Assembly (NCBI RefSeq): GCF_028502605.1
Contig: NC_079235.1
Span: 3,224,001 to 3,288,000 of the forward strand
Source: Trichoderma breve
Lineage: Eukaryota > Ascomycota > Sordariomycetes > Hypocreales > Hypocreaceae
DNA length: 64,000 nt
Direction of reading: 5' to 3'
Of the stretch, positions 60,692-64,000 are shown piece after piece. How positions within the stretch are numbered: the stretch's first letter is position 1; every line of letters starts with the position of its first letter. Position numbers and translations under genes: made by a program. The notes beneath the pieces were generated by a model that worked only from the letters and a program-made list of their open reading frames with translations, did no database searches and was not told where the DNA came from.

Positions 60692-61196
60692 GGTCGGACC
60701 CTATTGAACGAGATGAGAAAAAAAAAATGTAGAGCATCTATTATTATGATTTGGCTGAGCTGTCATTACGTTTTTCCCTACCGGCTATGTAGGACACAGC
60801 TATTGAATGTTGGATACATCAGAAGGTAGTTATGTGTATTGATTTATCTACGAAAGTATCAGTAGATACCCTCTTGAAGCGAAGTTTCTATTGAAGTTAT
60901 AAGTCCAGCCTTGCCGCACATGTTCTTTCGAGCTACCACGTAGCCATCTCAAACACATTTCTTCTGCAGTGTCGCCATTGGAGGGACCTAAAGAGCGAAT
61001 GTATGGACGATGCCGACACACATACGAGTACAGAAACAGGACTGTCGCTTGGGGCGATACGAGCGCGCGCATAAGCGTTTGAGTGAGATTTGCTCACCGC
61101 TCTTCGGAATGTTCCCGTTTGGATGTGACGTGCTGGATGTTGGTTCCTGCGTCAAGGAGACGGCTTAATACCTTGCCATCTTTGATAGGCGATGCT
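60692..61196. other. Convergent 3' flanks of the epoxide hydrolase and CRIPT
   Basis: 500 nt, no gene supported. An A-run (about 60719-60728) and AT-rich words fit polyadenylation regions. Confidence 0.6.
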
Positions 61197-61745
61197 TTAT
61201 TTCAATGTGTTCTTGTAGGCATCAACTGTTGGGGCTTTTGAGCTGGACTTTTTGTTTGGTTTTCCACACATAGGACAGGCTATTGAATGGTAATGTGAGC
61301 CTGGATACACGTAGATGGTATGAATGCAGAAGCAGTATTGGGTTACTTACAGTCGGTTTGGTAGGCGCACTTTGGGCAATAAGAGTGACCTTGTGTAATT
61401 TTGGTTTTGCATTTGGTACATGAACTATAACCCGTTGTCAGTCGAGGCGAATACTAGATGGATCCAAGATTTTGGGCATACCTTGAGTATTGTGCGTATG
61501 GATTCTTCGCCGCCTTTGATAGCAGCTTACTCTAGAGATTTGTTAGCAATCTTTGTATATCAAGAATGCAATTAAAACAAGGCCATCGTTACCTTGGACA
61601 CTCCGGTATTACCTAGAGTGGCTGATTTGGAGCCGCTCGCCTTTGTGCTGGCAGGCGAGCCATAGTACATTTCACTCTTTTTCTTCACCTCTGGGGTCGC
61701 GAGCTTGGTGCTCTTTTGGAGCTTCAAACACTTGCCGCAGACCAT
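61197..61745 (-). CDS. CRIPT: CRIPT-family cysteine-rich protein
   Basis: Exons in coding order are 61745-61593, 61531-61482, 61424-61351 and 61279-61197 (119 aa; human CRIPT is 101). Paired C-x2-C knots are intact: C3/C6 (MVCGKC), C70/C73 (SCTKC), C84/C87 (YCPKC) and C94/C97 (CPMC). The family blocks NPYAQYS, HSYCPKCAYQ and CPMCGK are all present, joined only if all three introns are removed. The name comes from PDZ-domain binding in animals, but the protein is conserved in fungi and plants and associates with the (minor) spliceosome, so an RNA-processing role is the better inference. It is divergent from the P4-ATPase gene. Confidence 0.93.
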
Positions 61746-62807
61746 GGTGTTGTTGGTATCCAGGTGATCTGCTTGAGCTCCAGTTCGTCAAAGAGAATGT
61801 ATAACTGATGTGAAGATGACTTTTGTTCAGCGCTTCTACTCGTACTCTTCTTCCAACCCTCGGGATGTAATGCACTGAACGGTGGGGCAGCCTTGTGGGT
61901 TCAGTTCAACTTTGATGTCTGATGATGTCGGGCTTTGATTGTTTGATGCCGGTGGCAAGGCTGAGACCAAACGGCAGCTTTCCTGTACTCGGTACTCCGT
62001 ACAATTCGCCGCTGCGGCACTGTTTGAATTCCAAGGGTGACGAAACCAACCGTTGCAAAGTATCCTCAATTTAGCTCTGGCATTCAGCAAGGTACCTCGC
62101 CAGTGCAAATGCGGTGGAGAGAGACCTGTCGCAAAGGGGACCGCGCTCAGGGGAACCCGAGTTGGAACGTGGGCCCGCTAATGTTCTCTCAGACGCCTGT
62201 AGCCTCGCAAAACAGGTGCTGCAGCAGCAATTAACACTGGACGGCCCCCTTTCAGCATCAGACGTCTCGTATCAGAAATCCCAGGGAGGGGGAGCGAGGA
62301 GACAGAGGCTGTTAGATTAGACGTTGATCCGTGCTCAATTGCTATTATTACATGTACTCTGTCAGCTCCCGGGCAAAAGAACTGCTGAGTTGAGCTCTGG
62401 GATCCTCTTTGGCCTCAACTGCGCCTCTAACTTGCTGCCGCTGCGAGGCCAATCACTGGCAGTGCTGACGTACCGCCCTGAGCCTCGAACAAGCGTGCCG
62501 CTACAGCGTGTTGAAATAGCGGGTTGCGCGCCGAAACGAGGCTGTGCAGGGGAACCTTCAACGGAACACATCAGCGGTCTTACGGAGCCAGAGCAGACCC
62601 TACCCTATCGATATCGCGGGACCAGGTGTCAACCCGATTTCGAGCTTGCTTTTGCGAGCCTTGAATACGAAGTAGAGCCACCACGTCCGCCACTTTTCAG
62701 AAACCAACAACAACAATAACCACCACGAATCAACAAAACCCGCCGTCGATCCCGCATGCGTTGCCTTTCCGACATCTCGATCGCCTAACCATCACTTGTC
62801 CTCCGGC
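61746..62807. promoter_or_regulatory. Divergent promoter region of CRIPT and the P4-ATPase
   Basis: 1.06 kb between start codons. An in-frame-looking 131-codon stretch (62324-62719) shows no family similarity. No gene is supported. Confidence 0.5.
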
Positions 62808-64000
62808 ATGGCTGGACGACACCCCATAGGAGGCCATGGCGGGCCCTCGAATAACGACGACCTGCTGCTCGACCTGGACAACGAGCAGCCCGTATACAAC
62901 GCGGGGCAGCGGTCGGCCCTGAACGATGACGATCTGGCACGGGCGTACGAGCACGATCAGGATCCGTCGAGCCGACCGTCGGTGTCCTATGATGATTTTG
63001 TCGGCGCCGAGCCCTCATATCCTCCCCCGGGTCGCTCTGGCGGAGCGCAGATGGCGCAGCCCTCAGAGCGGTCGGGGCCCTATCACAACCATCAATTCAG
63101 TCAGTCCTCGGACCTCGACAACTACCCGCGCTATGCCGACGACTTCGACGAGGACGAGATGTATTACCAGCATGGCGGCGCTCCTGGTGCGGGGCCTTCG
63201 TCAGCTGCTAGAGACAATGCGAGAACCCGGAATAGCGTGCTGACTCTGGGAGGAGGCTTCTTTGGCAAGCTGAAGCATAGGCTGGGCATGGGCCAGGGCT
63301 ATTCAGAGATGGACTTGCCGTTGACCGAGCCGGGACTCGATCGAGGCGGGTCGCAGCAACAGCAGCAGCCCAAGGCCAAGAAGTCGGGCAACTTCAAGTT
63401 CGGCTTTGGCAGGGGTAAGCCAGATCCCGCGAGTCTGGGACCAAGAATCATCCACCTCAACAACCCCCCCGCCAATGCCGCCAACAAGTACGCCGGTAAC
63501 CACATCTCGACGGCCAAGTACAACGTTGTCACCTTTCTCCCAAAGTTCCTCTTCGAGCAGTTCTCCAAGGTTGCCAACATCTTCTTCCTGTTTACGGCCG
63601 CCCTGCAGCAGATTCCTGGATTGTCACCCACCAACAGGTATACGACGATTGGACCCCTGGCTGTTGTGCTTTTGGTTTCCGCTGGTAAGGAATTGGTGGA
63701 GGATTACCGGAGAAGAGTTGCGGACAATGCTCTCAACACTTCCACGGCGCGAGTTTTACGGGGCTCCAGTTTTACGGACACGAAATGGAATGCTGTAGCG
63801 GTGGGTGATGTGGTCAGGGTTGAATCTGAGGAGCCGTTTCCAGCCGATCTGGTTCTTTTGGCAAGTTCCGAGCCCGAGGGTCTCTGTTATATCGAAACAG
63901 CAAACTTGGATGGCGAGACCAACTTGAAGATTAAGCAAGCCCTTCCGGAGACGTCTACCCTGGTTTCCCCTAGCGAAGTGAGCCGACTGGGTGGTCGCAT
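62808..64000 (+). CDS. DRS2: P4-type ATPase (DRS2-like phospholipid flippase), 5' part
   Basis: The gene is cut by the window end; 397 codons are visible with no intron. P4-ATPases move aminophospholipids from the lumenal to the cytosolic leaflet in the trans-Golgi and endosomes. Residues 1-190 are acidic and disordered with Gly/Ser/Gln tracts. Then N-H-I-S-T-A-K-Y-N-V-V-T-F-L-P-K-F-L-F-E-Q-F leads into TM1 (about 255-270) with QQIPGLSPTNRYTT, and TM2 follows. The A-domain loop D-G-E-T at 368-371 holds the phosphatase Glu370. The QQIPG(L/V)SPT segment resembles Drs2 rather than Dnf1/2 or Neo1. The ATP-binding and P domains lie beyond the window. Confidence 0.92.
   Translation, partial: MAGRHPIGGHGGPSNNDDLLLDLDNEQPVYNAGQRSALNDDDLARAYEHDQDPSSRPSVSYDDFVGAEPSYPPPGRSGGAQMAQPSERSGPYHNHQFSQSSDLDNYPRYADDFDEDEMYYQHGGAPGAGPSSAARDNARTRNSVLTLGGGFFGKLKHRLGMGQGYSEMDLPLTEPGLDRGGSQQQQQPKAKKSGNFKFGFGRGKPDPASLGPRIIHLNNPPANAANKYAGNHISTAKYNVVTFLPKFLFEQFSKVANIFFLFTAALQQIPGLSPTNRYTTIGPLAVVLLVSAGKELVEDYRRRVADNALNTSTARVLRGSSFTDTKWNAVAVGDVVRVESEEPFPADLVLLASSEPEGLCYIETANLDGETNLKIKQALPETSTLVSPSEVSRLGGR

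Noticed and set aside
62324..62719. 131-codon + strand frame upstream of the P4-ATPase
   Set aside because: No family similarity and no splice connection to the P4-ATPase start; probably promoter DNA.

Overview
This window is nuclear DNA of a filamentous ascomycete. The evidence is short GT-AG introns (mostly 50-200 nt) with internal CTAAC/CTGAC branch-like sites, pyrimidine-rich leaders before start codons, and proteins of clearly fungal type (CCT8, SMC3, MOT1, CDC37, DRS2, a CCDC47/DUF1682 protein, a fungal-type tail-anchored peroxin). Intergenic DNA is rich in GGTACC/TACCTAGG and TACGGAGTAC/TACTCCGTA motifs, a style I associate with Hypocreales (Trichoderma-like). That placement is inference; no rRNA or species marker is present. 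No tRNA, rRNA, transposon, CRISPR array or secondary-metabolite cluster was found. The content is a housekeeping chromosome arm.

Layout, left to right: a promoter and leader region (1-2.6 kb); a RING-PH-VWA protein (+); an FMN reductase (-); chaperonin subunit CCT8 (-); an HMG-box, INO80-type chromatin protein (+); a DUF155/RMD1-family membrane protein (-); a saccharopine-dehydrogenase-like oxidoreductase (-), divergent from ribosomal protein eL43 (+); a 3.7-kb gap; a RING-PHD protein (+); mitochondrial ribosomal protein mL46 (+), convergent with cohesin SMC3 (-); a 3.9-kb divergent gap; the TBP-removing ATPase MOT1 (+); the Hsp90 co-chaperone CDC37 (+); a secreted, probably GPI-anchored PLC-like phosphodiesterase (+); ECM15 (+), convergent with a CCDC47 homologue (-); haspin kinase (+); a PEX26-like peroxin (+), convergent with splicing factor RDS3 (-); a pinin homologue (+), divergent from RDS3; an epoxide hydrolase (+), convergent with CRIPT (-); and the 5' part of a DRS2-type P4-ATPase (+), cut by the window end.

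Twenty-two protein-coding genes were rebuilt exon by exon. In each multi-exon model the phases agree, and several give family-exact lengths (eL43 92 aa, RDS3 110 aa, SMC3 1199 aa).

The genes do not form one pathway, but there are local themes. Chromatin and chromosome biology is represented by the INO80-type HMG protein, SMC3, MOT1 and haspin. Protein folding and insertion is represented by CCT8, CDC37 and the CCDC47 homologue. RNA splicing is represented by RDS3, pinin and CRIPT within 6 kb. The most interesting signals are regulatory or structural: an in-frame alternative first exon for the HMG-box gene, an E-box plus CCCTAA composite upstream of eL43, an MluI cell-cycle box upstream of SMC3, the same 17-nt repeat-containing word in equal orientation upstream of SMC3 and MOT1, a shared RDS3/pinin promoter, and three 18-nt coding exons. 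I found no clear previously undescribed system.
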